Shown here: in pieces, positions 34,501-45,565 of the stretch | How the letters are laid out: each line of letters begins with the position of its first letter | How positions within the stretch are numbered: the first letter of the stretch is position 1 | Assembly (NCBI GenBank): GCA_033439295.1 | Contig: JAVTLE010000013.1 | Coordinates: 496,001-560,000 of the forward strand | Length of the DNA: 64,000 nucleotides | Origin: Deuterostichococcus epilithicus | Lineage: Eukaryota > Chlorophyta > Trebouxiophyceae > Prasiolales > Stichococcaceae | Direction of reading: 5' to 3' | The notes under the pieces: generated by a model | Told to the model about the DNA's origin: nothing | Databases searched by the model: none | What the model saw: the letters and a program-made list of their open reading frames with translations, nothing else | Program-made: the position numbers and the translations under genes

Positions 34501-37500
34501 GGGCATGTAAGTGGGCATACTTGGAACTGCCTGGTGCCGTCGGACTTNAACATCCCCAGTCCGAGGAGTGCTTGCCTGACGGGTATGCATGAACCTTCAT
34601 TGGTGGTGGACCTCAACGACTCTGATGGGCCAGTGCCCAGAACGACTGACTGAACCCACAGACTCAGGTTTGACAGTGCTACCAAGTACAGGCGAATTCC
34701 ACCCCGGCCATTCGCTACCTGTGATTCTGGCGGCAACGTCCTCCATCAGGCAGGTTCCCCATCACGCTGCAGGCGGCGGTGCGACGCGGCGCTGCCCGGC
34801 AGGCGGCGGCCCGGCGGCGGGTGCACAGCGGCGGCGAGCGCGTCGGTCGCACCTGCTGGTGCGCATCGCGGTCGGCATGCGGCGGCGGCTGCGGCCGAGC
34901 CAGGCCGCCGCCAGCGCCGCAGGCATGGCGGCAGAGCAGCGGGCGGTGCTTCAGCTGGCGGACCTGGCAGGCGCGCGCACATTGCGCACGCAGCAGCTCG
35001 CCGAAATTTCGTATTGCAGCACATTTCGGACCGGCTCTGAACTTGCATGTTGAAACGGAAGCCGATCCTAGTCGACTGGCTGATTTTCCATGCTTTCCAG
35101 GGTCAGATCCGTATGTGGTGGCGGGGTCTGTAGAGACCGACCCCGGACTGCTGTGGCTGCAGCAGTCGGTCCGCGCCCTGGCCGCTGGCCAGCCGCCAAA
35201 GGCGCGCCACCAGTTGCCTGGCGGCGTCCCCCAGCAGCCCGGCCTTGTGCGGATGTTCTGACATCACTGGCCGCCATTTGCTGCACCCTGTTGGTGTTTG
35301 CGTAAGCAAAGTGCTCAATGGCTCTTCTCAGGCAATTGCGCACAGCACTCTGCTAGTGAGCAGAACCGCAAGTCCTTGACTCTCTTGACGAGTGTGACAC
35401 TGCACGCAGGTGCGCAATCACGTGCTGACACGGCTGCTCAGCGACGCGCTGACGGGCCGAGCACGAGCGCTGCTGCTGGCGTGCGTTGTTCCGACAGCCG
35501 CGTGCCAGGAGCATACCATCCAGGCGCTCCAGTGCGTGCCGTTGGACAACCCATTTAAGAGATGATTTGCATCCTTCGTTTGCAACCTCGCTGCACGTCG
35601 CCACTCGGCTGGACCGGTGCAAGCTGTGCGTGCTCTGCAACTTCGGGCGTCCGCCTCTGTGGCCGCATGCCACTGTTGGCATGCCTGCCTGCTGTGCTCG
35701 CCCTGTTCTGTGCCTTTTGGTTGTTCCAGCCGCCAGACCCCACCTTCAATCCAGGGCCAAGGATTCGGCAGCTTTCCAGCCTGTTGACTATGCAGGTTTG
35801 CGGAGCAAGCGCGCGCCGCCGGAGGCCCCCGGAGGCTGCGGCCGCGGCGGCGCGTCCGCCAGCGGCGGCGGCGGTCGCGGCGGCGCTGGCGGAGCGGGCC
35901 GCTGCCGAGCGCGGCGCTGGGAGGCGNGCGCCGACGCCGCCCGGTCGCAGCGGGAGGTCGAGCGGCTGCGGGGCCTGGTTGCGGCGATGCGCACGGCGCA
36001 GCAGGAAGATGCAGAGGTATGGGTGATGGTGTTTCGGACAGTAAACCAGACCATCTTTGACCGTTCGAAATATTTGGGTTTATGGAATTCGACATTCGAA
36101 GATCCAGTCGTCAACAACATCGCTGCTAGGATGGAGCCTGACGTTGTTCAGGAGGTTCGCCGCGCTCTAGAGGCTGACAGAAGCATCTTCCCGGGTCCTG
36201 GGATTGTGAAAGTGGGCTTTTATGGGTGGCTTTCCAGGTGCTGCGAGCGGCCTGCGCACTGCTGTGGGCGGCCTGGGCACCGTTGCAGAAGCATGCCGAC
36301 GCTCGTTTGCTTGTTCCATGCAGGCAGCAGCAGCCTCGCGGCGCGCCGCCGTGCACGCAGCCACGCGCCGCCAGTCAGCACCGCCCCTGGCATTGCTCCC
36401 GCCAGCTGCCGGACCATCTGCAGAGGAGTCATGCACCGGCGCCCCGGAGCAGCAGCAGAAGCAGCAGCAGGCAGACCAGCCGGGCGAGGCAGGCACCGGC
36501 GGCAGCAGCGTGCCAGATGGTGCGAGCAGCAGGGCGAGCAGCCCGTCCAAGCCGCCAGACGCTACCGCCGCAGGCCCCGAGGCGCCGGCGACTCCGCACG
36601 GGCCGCCGGGCCTGCGCGCCGCCAATGCGTTGTCAGATGGCAGCTCCAGCGCCGGTGATGTGGCGCGCGCAGCAAGCGCGGCCACAGCAGCAGTCAGCGC
36701 GGGCAGTTCCATGCAGGCACCCTTGCAGTCACGGCTGCCGGCGCCAGCAGGCGCGTCCGGCCCCGCATGTGGCAGGCTCCCCAGCTGCAGCCACCACAGC
36801 TCGCTGGACCGACCAACGTCGACGAAGGGGCGCGGCCGCTCTTTCAACGCCTTCCTGCCCACAGTCGACGATGTGGCGGCGCAGGGCGAGGCGGTGTTGG
36901 CGGCGGTGCAGACGGTGATCCAAGCCAACATGCTGTCGCCGAACCCGGCGCGGGCGCCGCTGCAGGGGCTGCAGCTGCTCGAGGAGGAGAGGAAGGTGAA
37001 AGAGGAGGATGCTTCTCCGCAGCCAGAGCCCCTGCTGCAGTCGCGGTCCCAGGAGCTGGCGCTTGCGCCGCAGCTGGAGTCGCCGCAGCAGGCAAGGGCG
37101 GCGGCGCGGCCGGCGGAGGGCGCCAGTTTACCGGTGACGCAGCCGGCATCGCCGGTGGCGGCGCAGCGAATCCCACCAGCGCCGCACAGCGCGGAGAAGC
37201 GGCCGTCGATGGAGGTGCGAGGTGGCGGCGGCGGCCCCGGAGCGGGCGAGCCGCCGGCGAAGCGGCCAAAGGTGCCCAGCCTGCGGGCGGCTGCGGCAGG
37301 CGCGCTGGCAGTGCTGCCGCAGCAGCTGGAGATCAGCATCAGCCGGTAAGCTGCTGGGAGTGCTGCCCCATCTGCAGTGCATTCAGGTGCCGAGTCCCCT
37401 GGGCCGCGCAACACGGTCGCATCACCATACGGTGATTCTTGGTCATTGCTTAATGCAATGACCAAAGGGGAATTGCCCTTTCCTTTTCTTACCGTACTTC

Positions 37501-40500
37501 TCACGGTTCCTCGTCAACAGGGGCAGCGTTCAGAACAGTTGCTGGCCAAGCAACCACTGCTCAGTCAGGCTGACCTCTGTCAGATGCCTCACTGCGACGG
37601 ACCCCAGAACCACTGCTTACAAGTCAGCCTACCTGCCAAGCCGCCACTGGCCAGATGGCGCCCTTTTATCAGGCCGGCAAGCCCACAGAGCCGCGCCTGA
37701 GCCGCCATTCGCTGTCAACCATTCCGCAAAGAGTTTCATACTCAGCCGACCCCAGAACCCACACAATCCTGGAGAGGTGCTTTCAGGGAGGCGGAATTGG
37801 AGGCGGCGCTTGCGGACGCCGACGCGGAACGTCGGGAGCTGGTGGCGGCGCTTGCGGCGGCACGTGGCNGGGCGGCGGCGGAGCGCGCGGCGGCCGATGC
37901 GGCGCGCGCTGAGCTGCGCGTCGCAGAGCGGCAGGTCCAGGTGCGCGCCCGCAGGGTTTAAAGTTCAAGGTTTAGGCCCCTGCGGGTGCCATGGATGATG
38001 AACAGCACTCTCCATCCGAATGTCCGCCTTTCAGACGGAGGGGTGTCCAGCAGCTGCGATTGGGACCCGCAATGAGGGACCTGCACCCAGTGCGCCAGCA
38101 AGCCCAGCAGCGGCGGGCAGTGGCACAGCTGCGTCACAGCTGACAAGGAGCACTGCGGCGTATGCGCAGTTCGACTGCGATGTGAGGCGGCAGGTCATGC
38201 TTTGACAGACGAATGCTGCTTCGTGTCGACTTGCCTGTCGATGGAGCGTGCGCCGCAACAGGTCGAAAGCTGTCTGCCATGGTCAGAGCCAGTGTCATCT
38301 GCCACCGCCATGTCAATGCCTCGAGTACAAATAGAATCTGTGGATTACTCTGCTACAGGACTCACTGGAGCAGCAGCTGGACCTGGAAGCAGCGGCAGCA
38401 GAGGCGGCGGCGCAGCGCGCCGTGGCCGAGGCAGGGGCTGCTGCACTGCAGGAGCGCGTTGAGGTGTGCGACAGACGGGAGCAATTCGGAAAGCAGAAAC
38501 GGACTCGTTCTCTCTCTGGGGCGCCGCCGCTGCCGCCTGTCGACTCGACGGCGGCGGTGGAGGCCGATGGCCGGGCTCCGACCGTGCTGCTGCGATCTGT
38601 GCGGCGCACCTGTCACCGCATGCCAGCACCGCTTGCCGCATCTGCCTGCTGTCTGCATGCTCTGCGACATAATTCCTGCTAGCGGTCCAAACCCCTCCGC
38701 CACTGGTCCCGTTTGGTGATCAACCGCTTTCGACGGCACGGTCCCGCAGGGGTGAGCTGCCTGGCGGCTGCGGCGGGCGCACCTGCAACTTCTGCCTGAT
38801 CATTCGCTCGGTGTCTGAATTAAATATCTGATGTTCGCAGGCACTGGAGGAGGAGGCGACGGCACTGCTGCAGCAGCTGCGGCGCGGCAGCGGCAGCGGC
38901 AGTGGCACCGGCTGGGGCGCGCTCCTGTCGGCGTGGGCCTCCCCCAGCCGCCCGCTGCGGCAGGTGGGGGGCAGTCTCACCATCTCCAGCCTGCTGGCCG
39001 TGTGTGGCGCCGCCGCAAGGCATCGCGGCCGTCCTTGCCTCTTGCATGTCGAGGATGCTCGAGTGAGGCGCTGCGTGTGTGTCCGCTACATGTTCGGCTT
39101 CCTATGTGAGGCAGCTGCGGCGTGTGTACTGACTGCGCGTTCAACTATGCAGCCTGCCAGCTGGACGCCGACGCCGCAGACTGCCCCGGCAGCAGCGCGG
39201 GCGCGGCTCGCGGTGGGCGGTGGCNGCCGCCTAGGCGCCGCCGCACCGCTGCCGCAGCGGCTGGCGGCGCCTGCCGCTGCCGCCAGGCAGCGCACCGTCA
39301 AAGTCGAGGGTGGCTCGCAGCAGGCAGCGCCGAAACCACAGCTGGCACAGACTCGGCAGTCGCTGCGGCGCGACAGGACACTAGCGCTTATGGCGCCGCC
39401 TGGCGACTCGCCGCTGCAGCTGCCCGTCAGCTCCCGCAGCCCCTACCGAAGGTGTGGCTTGTGGCACGTCCCCAAGCATCTGCAGTGTTGCCCCGCTTGA
39501 AACTCGCCATCGCAAAGAGGCTTGCCTGTTTCATCTACACACCCCATTTCACTCTCTTGCAGACTTACTTCTGTGAGGATGGCCCTTGGCTTTCCTGTAG
39601 GCATCCGATTGGAGGCTGCATAGAAGCCGGGCCCTGCCAACGAACCCGTCTGTTCCTTCAATCACGACCGTTTGCTCCGGCTCCCGCGGGCAGCAATGCC
39701 ACAGTACAGGATAATAGTCTGTAGTGCCGCTGCCGCTCGGCAGCCTCCCGCCGCCCACCAATGTTGCTGACGCTCGTTCATCGGACTCATCATCATACAC
39801 GTGGTGAAATACCCTTCCGCTGCCTATTGAGCAGCCCTCCTGCGGCGGAGCTCGTCAGCCCGCGGCGCAGCGGCTTCCTGGATGCCGTCATACTGCCGGG
39901 CCTCACGCCGGCGCCCCGCCCGGAGTCGGCGCCGCAGCCGCCGCCGTTGGGCACCCTGGAGCATGCGTCCAGCCGACTGACGCAGCTCCCCGACCAGGGT
40001 GCGCCATGTTGGGACATGACGACCTTGTATCGATATAATCTCGACTGCGGCTTGCAAAACAAGGCCCTCAGGACTCACGCTGCGCCAAGGATATGTGGAT
40101 GCAATGCCGATGGCAGGTCAGCCGGCGCAGCCTGCGTGCACTGTTGACTCCCGGCCTCAGATGAACTGCGTGATGGCGTTCGGCAGCAGGCTTCGCCAGG
40201 CTGCAGGAAGGCGCCTCCACCCCAGTCTCTGATGCTGATGCTGGCATCTGCATGGAGGCTGCGAAAATGAACCCTGCGAAGACTAGATCCGGCAGAACGT
40301 GCCGAAAGCTTACAAAAACGTGCGGGAAAACCCTGAAATCGCTGTGTTGCAGGCGAGGACCTGCTGGAGCGCATGAACATGCAGTGGCAGGGCTCGGCGG
40401 CGCGGCCGCCCACGCAGCTGCCGCCGCGGGCGCCGCCCGCGACACCGCCGCGCTCCCGCCGCTGCAGCCTCGGCGGCGGCCCGCGCGGCGGCCCCGGCAC

Positions 40501-42041
40501 CACTGGCGCGCAGCCGCCGGTGCCGCCGCCCTCGGCGGTCGCCGCCCTGTTGGCGCCGGCAGCCTCGGCGCAGCTACAGGCGGCTGCGGCGGGTCCGCTG
40601 CAGGACCAGCCGGCAAAGGCGGAACCGGCGCCGCAGCGGCAGCCCGCTGGCGCAGCCACGCCCGCTGCCGGGGCAGCTGTTGACTCGGAGCCCGGCACAG
40701 CGGGTGCTGCCGGCGCCCAGCCGCAGGTTGCACAGTCTCTCAGCGACCGGTTTGCCGGCGTCGCGACGCCGTTGGCGGGCAGCCGGGAGGCGCGGCCGGC
40801 TGCAAGCGCTGAGCCGGCCATCAGCAGAGACAGCAGAGGCGATGGCGCCAGGGGTGGCGCCCCGGCGCCAGGCTGCCTGACGCCGCCATCACGCTCGGAG
40901 CAGTCGTCCCCAGACATCGTGCAGCATGTGGCGCTGCCTCAGGCCCCGCCGGCTTGTGTCGAGGCGCCAGACGGCAGCCTGCAGAAGCATGACAGTGGCC
41001 AGCAGAACGGCAGTGCGGTGCAGCAGCTGTCGACGCGGCTGGGCGGTGGGCAGAGTCAGCATTTGAGGGACAACTGGCGGGCAATCACGCCAGTCTGCCG
41101 CAAGGCCGAGCCGACAACGCCGCACAGCCATGCGCTCGACAGCGGCAGCGGTAGCAGCAGCGACAGCGAAGCCGAGTCGGAGGCGCTGGCGGGGGCACCG
41201 CAGGCAGACACGCCAGGTTTGCCTGCCAGCGCAGGCGAGGCGGCTGCGGCCGGCGCCGCTGAGCCGCCAGCGTTGGAGGCGCGGCAGCAGCAGCAGCGGC
41301 CGCCGCCTGAAGGTGCCAGTGCCGCTGCCCCGACGGTTGCGGCGGCGGCAGAGGATGACTCGGCAAGCTGCGGCGGGGAGCGCACTGCGGAGGCTGTGCC
41401 GACGAGCCGCCCGACGCGGCGCGCAGCCCTCAACGCGCGCGCCAAGATCACGTGCGCAGCCTTGTGTGCAACAACCGCAAGCAACTTATCCCTGTCTGAC
41501 TGTGCACTCGGTGATGCAGAATTTCACGTCTCTTCATGTCTGCCGCACACGCAGCTGCAACGGTGGTCTGAGGGCTTTGTGAAGACAGCAGGGATGGTGT
41601 ACAGTCTGTTTATGGTATACATCTGTTCATTGAGGGGCCAGCTCAGGCGAGACTTCAGTCAGGACAGCGTCTGTCATGAACACGCCTGCAGCCGACCGAG
41701 CCTGATGTTGTGCTGAGCTTGGCAGGGGCCTCATCTTTACGCTGCCTAATCACAGGGAGCATGCAGAGGCGGACATTCGGGGGCAGAGGCTGGCGCGGTT
41801 GGAGGCACGCCCGGCGTCAGCTGCCAAGCTAGCGGCCAGGGGCTCGGGGGCCAAGGCACGGACCCTCCACCCCAGCAGCGGCACAGGCGCCGCCGCCAGG
41901 CCGCTGACTCAAGTGGCGGAGCAGGCGGCTGGCTGCTCGAGTGACAGCGCTTTAGCTCCCACCCCGCACAGCAGCAGCGATGGCGGCGGCGGGGTTACAG
42001 CCGCCGGCCGGCCTGCCGGCGTCGCTGCGCCAAAGTGCCAC

Positions 42042-42088
<47 letters not shown>

Positions 42089-42697
42089 GGAAGGGCAGCC
42101 AGCAGGGCAGCCGGAGCCAGCACTGCAGCTGGCGCCGCAACTGGCGGGGCAGCCAGCGCAGCAGCCTGCAGGGCAGGCAGCAGGGAAGCCAGAGCCGGTG
42201 CAGCAGCCAGCTGAGCAGCCAGCAGGGAAGCCGAAGCGGCGGCGGCTGGGCGCCAACCGCACGCTGCCGGCGTTCCCCGACCCAGCGGAGGACTATGGCC
42301 CGCCGGCGGCGCCCCGCGGCGGCCGGGAGCCCCTCGGCGCGCCACGCGCCCATGTCAGCAAGGTGTGCTGCCGCAATGAAATCCTCCCCTGCGGCACCTT
42401 CAGATGATCCAATGTTGCTTCTAAGGTGACTGCCGGCGCGCCCTTGCAGGGATGGCCTGCTGTGTCACAGTGGCCGAATTGGGTCGAATATGTGCTCGAC
42501 CCATGGCTCTGGGCTTGCCCATGGCCTTCTCAGTGTGGGGTGCACGCAGCGAAGACAGGCATGATGATGTCTGCTTTGCAAGCAACAATACGAACAAGCC
42601 AAGGGTGCCTGCGCTGATTGCATTGACTCTGCTCCAAGTGCAGGAGTTCCGAGCTTCATACACCCACTGGAAGCGCAACACGAACCGTCAGCACTGA
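31543..42697 (+). CDS. Divergent kinesin-like protein with long disordered N- and C-terminal regions
   Basis: About 500 residues of Pro/Ala/Ser-rich sequence precede a kinesin motor. Main exons: 31543-33275 (motor start VCFLRPCLPSEAG), 33457-33904 (LDRVFGG, PLVDGLLTG, IIAYGQAGSGKSRAMGF P-loop), 34277-34432 (VSVSCAVCEVCG...VSDLLHP), about 34773-35010 (RRSHLLVRIAVG; LQLADLAGARTLR, switch II), about 35105-35235, 35410-35531 (VRNHVLTRLLSDALTGRAR), 35796-36016 (FAEQARA, neck), 36324-37345, 37787-37940 and 38359-38463 (coiled coil, e.g. REAELEAALADADAERRELV), 38841-38963, 39153-39451, 39835-39998, 40353-41451, 41756-42362 (polyQ), 42644-42697 (stop). Exons from 36324 on agree in phase. The frame is uncertain near 34830 and near the n at 35927. 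The switch motifs are atypical (RRSH for SSRSH, DLAGAR for DLAGSE). The start could also be 31744 (MAPSSGEG). The kinesin subfamily is not resolved. Confidence 0.82.
42045..42086 (+). repeat. (CAG)14 coding polyglutamine tract
   Basis: Fourteen uninterrupted CAG codons in the penultimate exon of the kinesin-like gene, followed by Q/P/A-rich imperfect repeats such as GQPAGQPEPALQLAPQ. Confidence 0.95.
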
Positions 42698-43602
42698 GCG
42701 CGGCTCCGTGGGTCAGGCGGTGGCACGCCCGTCGATCTTCTCTAGGAGGCCTTCCAGGGGCCCTCCAGGGTCGGATAGGGGTTCGTCAATCGGATTTGTC
42801 CCGTCTTCACTACAATTAACGGGTTTAGCGCTGTACTTTCCTCAGCCCTGCACATCTGCACACGCCGGTGAGATTCAAGGTCAATCATCATGACCAAATT
42901 GATGTGCTCCTCCCGCACCGTTGTGACGCATGTCCAAGGCTTGCCTCTTGCTAAGTGGAGTATGAGCAATGTTTGGTTTGTCGCGAGAATTTTTGTGATC
43001 TAGTTTGTACTGAAAGCATCAGCATGCAAAGAAAGCTGATGCGTTATTGCGGCAGCCGAACCGTGGCGTACTGCAAACGAGAACCATGCTCGATTCGGTG
43101 TAAGACCAACGACTCTCCATGGCATCGGATGCCATGCATGGTACCTAGTGATGACCATGGCTGGACATGTTCACCTCAAAGCTGCCCCTACATACGCCTA
43201 CAGCACGTCGTGCTGAGGCATCATGTGCCATGAACCATGACGCTGCCATCTATCGTCCTGTCCACTCAATGCACTGGGCATACATAGTACACATGACCTC
43301 TCTTGAAGCTGGCATCCTACTGTGCTCAAGTGACCCCGCGTATTGCTACACTTTCAGCGGCATAATGTTTGAAATGCACTTTGCTGGGTCGTCATCGTCG
43401 GCCTGCATTGTATGCACAACAATGAAGTGTCGAATGAAACGTGATGTGCGCAAGAACAATTCCCATGCGTGATGTGCCACCGCGCAGAGACCACACCACG
43501 GCTGTGGTTGGTGACACTAAAATGACCAAGCGCCGCCACGATGTTCAGTCCAATAGTGGTCTGCACACAAACAGTCTTTTCCGAACGTAGCCAGCAGCAT
43601 AC
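42698..43602. other. Convergent 3' region (kinesin-like gene / CAP gene B)
   Basis: About 0.9 kb, less GC-rich than the genes around it. The last exon of CAP gene B should lie here, because its last recognised exon ends at a GT donor (43602). I could not identify that exon. A 75-aa minus-strand frame (42742-42969) has no CAP-like sequence. Confidence 0.4.
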
Positions 43603-45565
43603 CGATGGCGCGAAGAGGCAGACGGTGAGCTGCCTGAATTGAAATGGACCATCGCAGCGGTTCGTGCCACATCCAACCTGTGGTGTGCATGAAGGGCGTG
43701 AGGACGGAGCTTTGATTGACTTTGGGAATCATTTTGCTGAAGAAGGGCATCCACTTAGCAGCATGGCGTGGTCATGTGCTGCTGACGACTGCATGGAGTT
43801 GCAGCCAAGAGTGGCGTGCAGAGTGTGCTCTTGGTGCACCGTACCTGACTGGTAGACTTCCAAACCACCTGCACACAGTGCAGTGCTTATACTTGCAGGC
43901 GGACTAGTGGATTGCCGATGTATGAGATGAAAAACACTCTGCAGCTTCTTTAGAGTTTGCTTCCTGAAGAAAACCTTCAAGACTTGCGCCAGACCTCGAA
44001 ACAGCGAACGCTGTTGGCACGTATGGAGTTGAGAAAGCACCTGGGCGAAGCCGTTGATCTGGAGGGGAAAGGTAGGGAAATCTGGGCTCAAATGTGGATC
44101 TTTTGGCGATTGCTTGGCCATGCCGGTAGAGAAGATGTAGTTGTCAATTTGACTGTACCTACACCAGACAGTAACAGCGAGGATAGACCTCGAAGGACGA
44201 AGCAATGACTGACAAAGCCTGATGTCCAGGGCCGGCCCTTGCAGCAGCACACCAACACCTCTTGACAAGGTCCTTGGCAACAAGGCACCTTATTGAGCAT
44301 ATGAATAGTGGCACAGGCATGCTTTGTGAGACTGCTTCAGGTTGAGCCACAACCTGTCAAGCTCGCAGCAATACCACTCTGGGAACACACCACTTTGCGA
44401 CGACGTCTTGGTAGGCGGCCTCCACCGTGTCGGGTAGCGCAGCTGCATCGCTGTCTGCTACCGAGTATACAAACAAAGCCGTGTTATCCGGTACCCCGTA
44501 GATAGTTTTGGCACACCTGCAATGAGCACCAGCAGCATGACTCAGAGCGAGCCCACCTCGAATATGGCAACAATACAACATGCAAGATTCGCATCTGCAT
44601 TAGATGCTTGTCAGCCGGTTCGGCTCGGCCGGCATCAAGTATGGGTGCGCTCGATACCCTCCAGCACAGGCGGTCAATGCGTGGCCGGTGTGGAAGCTGT
44701 CTCACTGGCTGGTGACCCCCTGAGCCAACGAGGCGAGCCTTCCACTCCACGCCAGGTCGGGTGTGGCGACATGGAGCCGGCGCTTGGCGTTGAGCGCCGA
44801 AAGGGCGGCATCTGCCATCACGTCCGCTGTAGGTGGGGCTGTTGGGGAGATTGTGACGGTAGGAGTCGCGGCCTGCACAGCAGTGCGGGTGGTGGGGCGC
44901 TTGGCCGGCCGCCGCGTGGGGTGGCGCTTGATGGGGCGGCGCTTGCTCGGACGGCGTTTTGTCGGCTTCTTTGTGGGCCGCTTTGTGGGGCGACGCTGGA
45001 GAAGCTTGCGTGTGGTGATGATTGTCGATGGCGTGCAGGGGCCAGTGTAGTCGCTGCCAGACGCTTCCCCAGGACAGCCTTCACGCCGCACTTCGCCTGC
45101 GCACAGTGGTGATCGAATAACATGCAGAGGCAGAGAGATGGTGATAGTCTTGACAGTAGTGTGTTAGCCAGGATGCTCTGTGCGTGCCGCATGCATGAAT
45201 CGTTGCTGCCTGCATGTCATACACAACACCTGACGCGAGGCGATCCTCCGGGACGTCTGCTCTGACTGCCAGTGCCTATATCAGAGGCACCAAAAAGCAA
45301 AGTCATCCTGTGAATTGCTGACCATCAAACAGTCACACGATGCATGGCACCCGCCGCGCATCTTCCCGTCATTTTCTGAAGAGCCTGAGGGACAGCATGC
45401 AATAATGCCAGGTTGGACATATTATGGGTACATGGAGCAGCGAGATCTCGCCTGCAGCTGCCGATCCGTTCCCAATGCGTCCGTGGCGCCGTGCTGTGCA
45501 AGAAGTACCAGGATCAACATGACAGCTGCAGCCGCAGCCCCGACGCGATGACCGTGCAACATCAT
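43603..45565 (-). CDS. Secreted CAP/PR-1 (SCP-like) protein with P-T-K linker, gene B (3' end not located)
   Basis: CAP proteins are secreted; some bind sterols or lipids or act in defence, but the role here is unknown. Start at 45565 gives a signal peptide (MMLHGHRVGAAAAAVMLILV). Exons: 45565 to about 45430 (end uncertain), 45096-44706 (TRKLLQ, then RRPTKRPTKKPTK linker, then ALNAKRRLHVATPDLAWS, first CAP helix), 44516-44391 (CAKTIYGVPDNTALFVYSV...AYQDVVAKW), 44158-44041 (YSQIDNYIFSTG...GFAQ), 43868-43845 (24-nt microexon VVWKSTSQ), 43677-43603 (VGCGTNRCDGPFQF...VCLFAPS). Phases agree across the CAP exons and match gene A exon for exon. Two usual CAP residues differ: Asn replaces the His of HN in the first helix, and FAQ replaces HFTQ. 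A 23-residue insert precedes GFAQ. A last exon after the GTATGC donor is missing. Confidence 0.82.

Noticed and set aside
36167-37504. 445-aa minus-strand frame opposite the kinesin middle exon
   Set aside because: No motif or splice context. The plus strand exon joins coiled-coil exons in phase.
42742-42969. 75-aa minus-strand frame considered as the last CAP gene B exon
   Set aside because: It does not show the CAP C-terminal pattern that should follow VCLFAPS, and no acceptor fits the phase.
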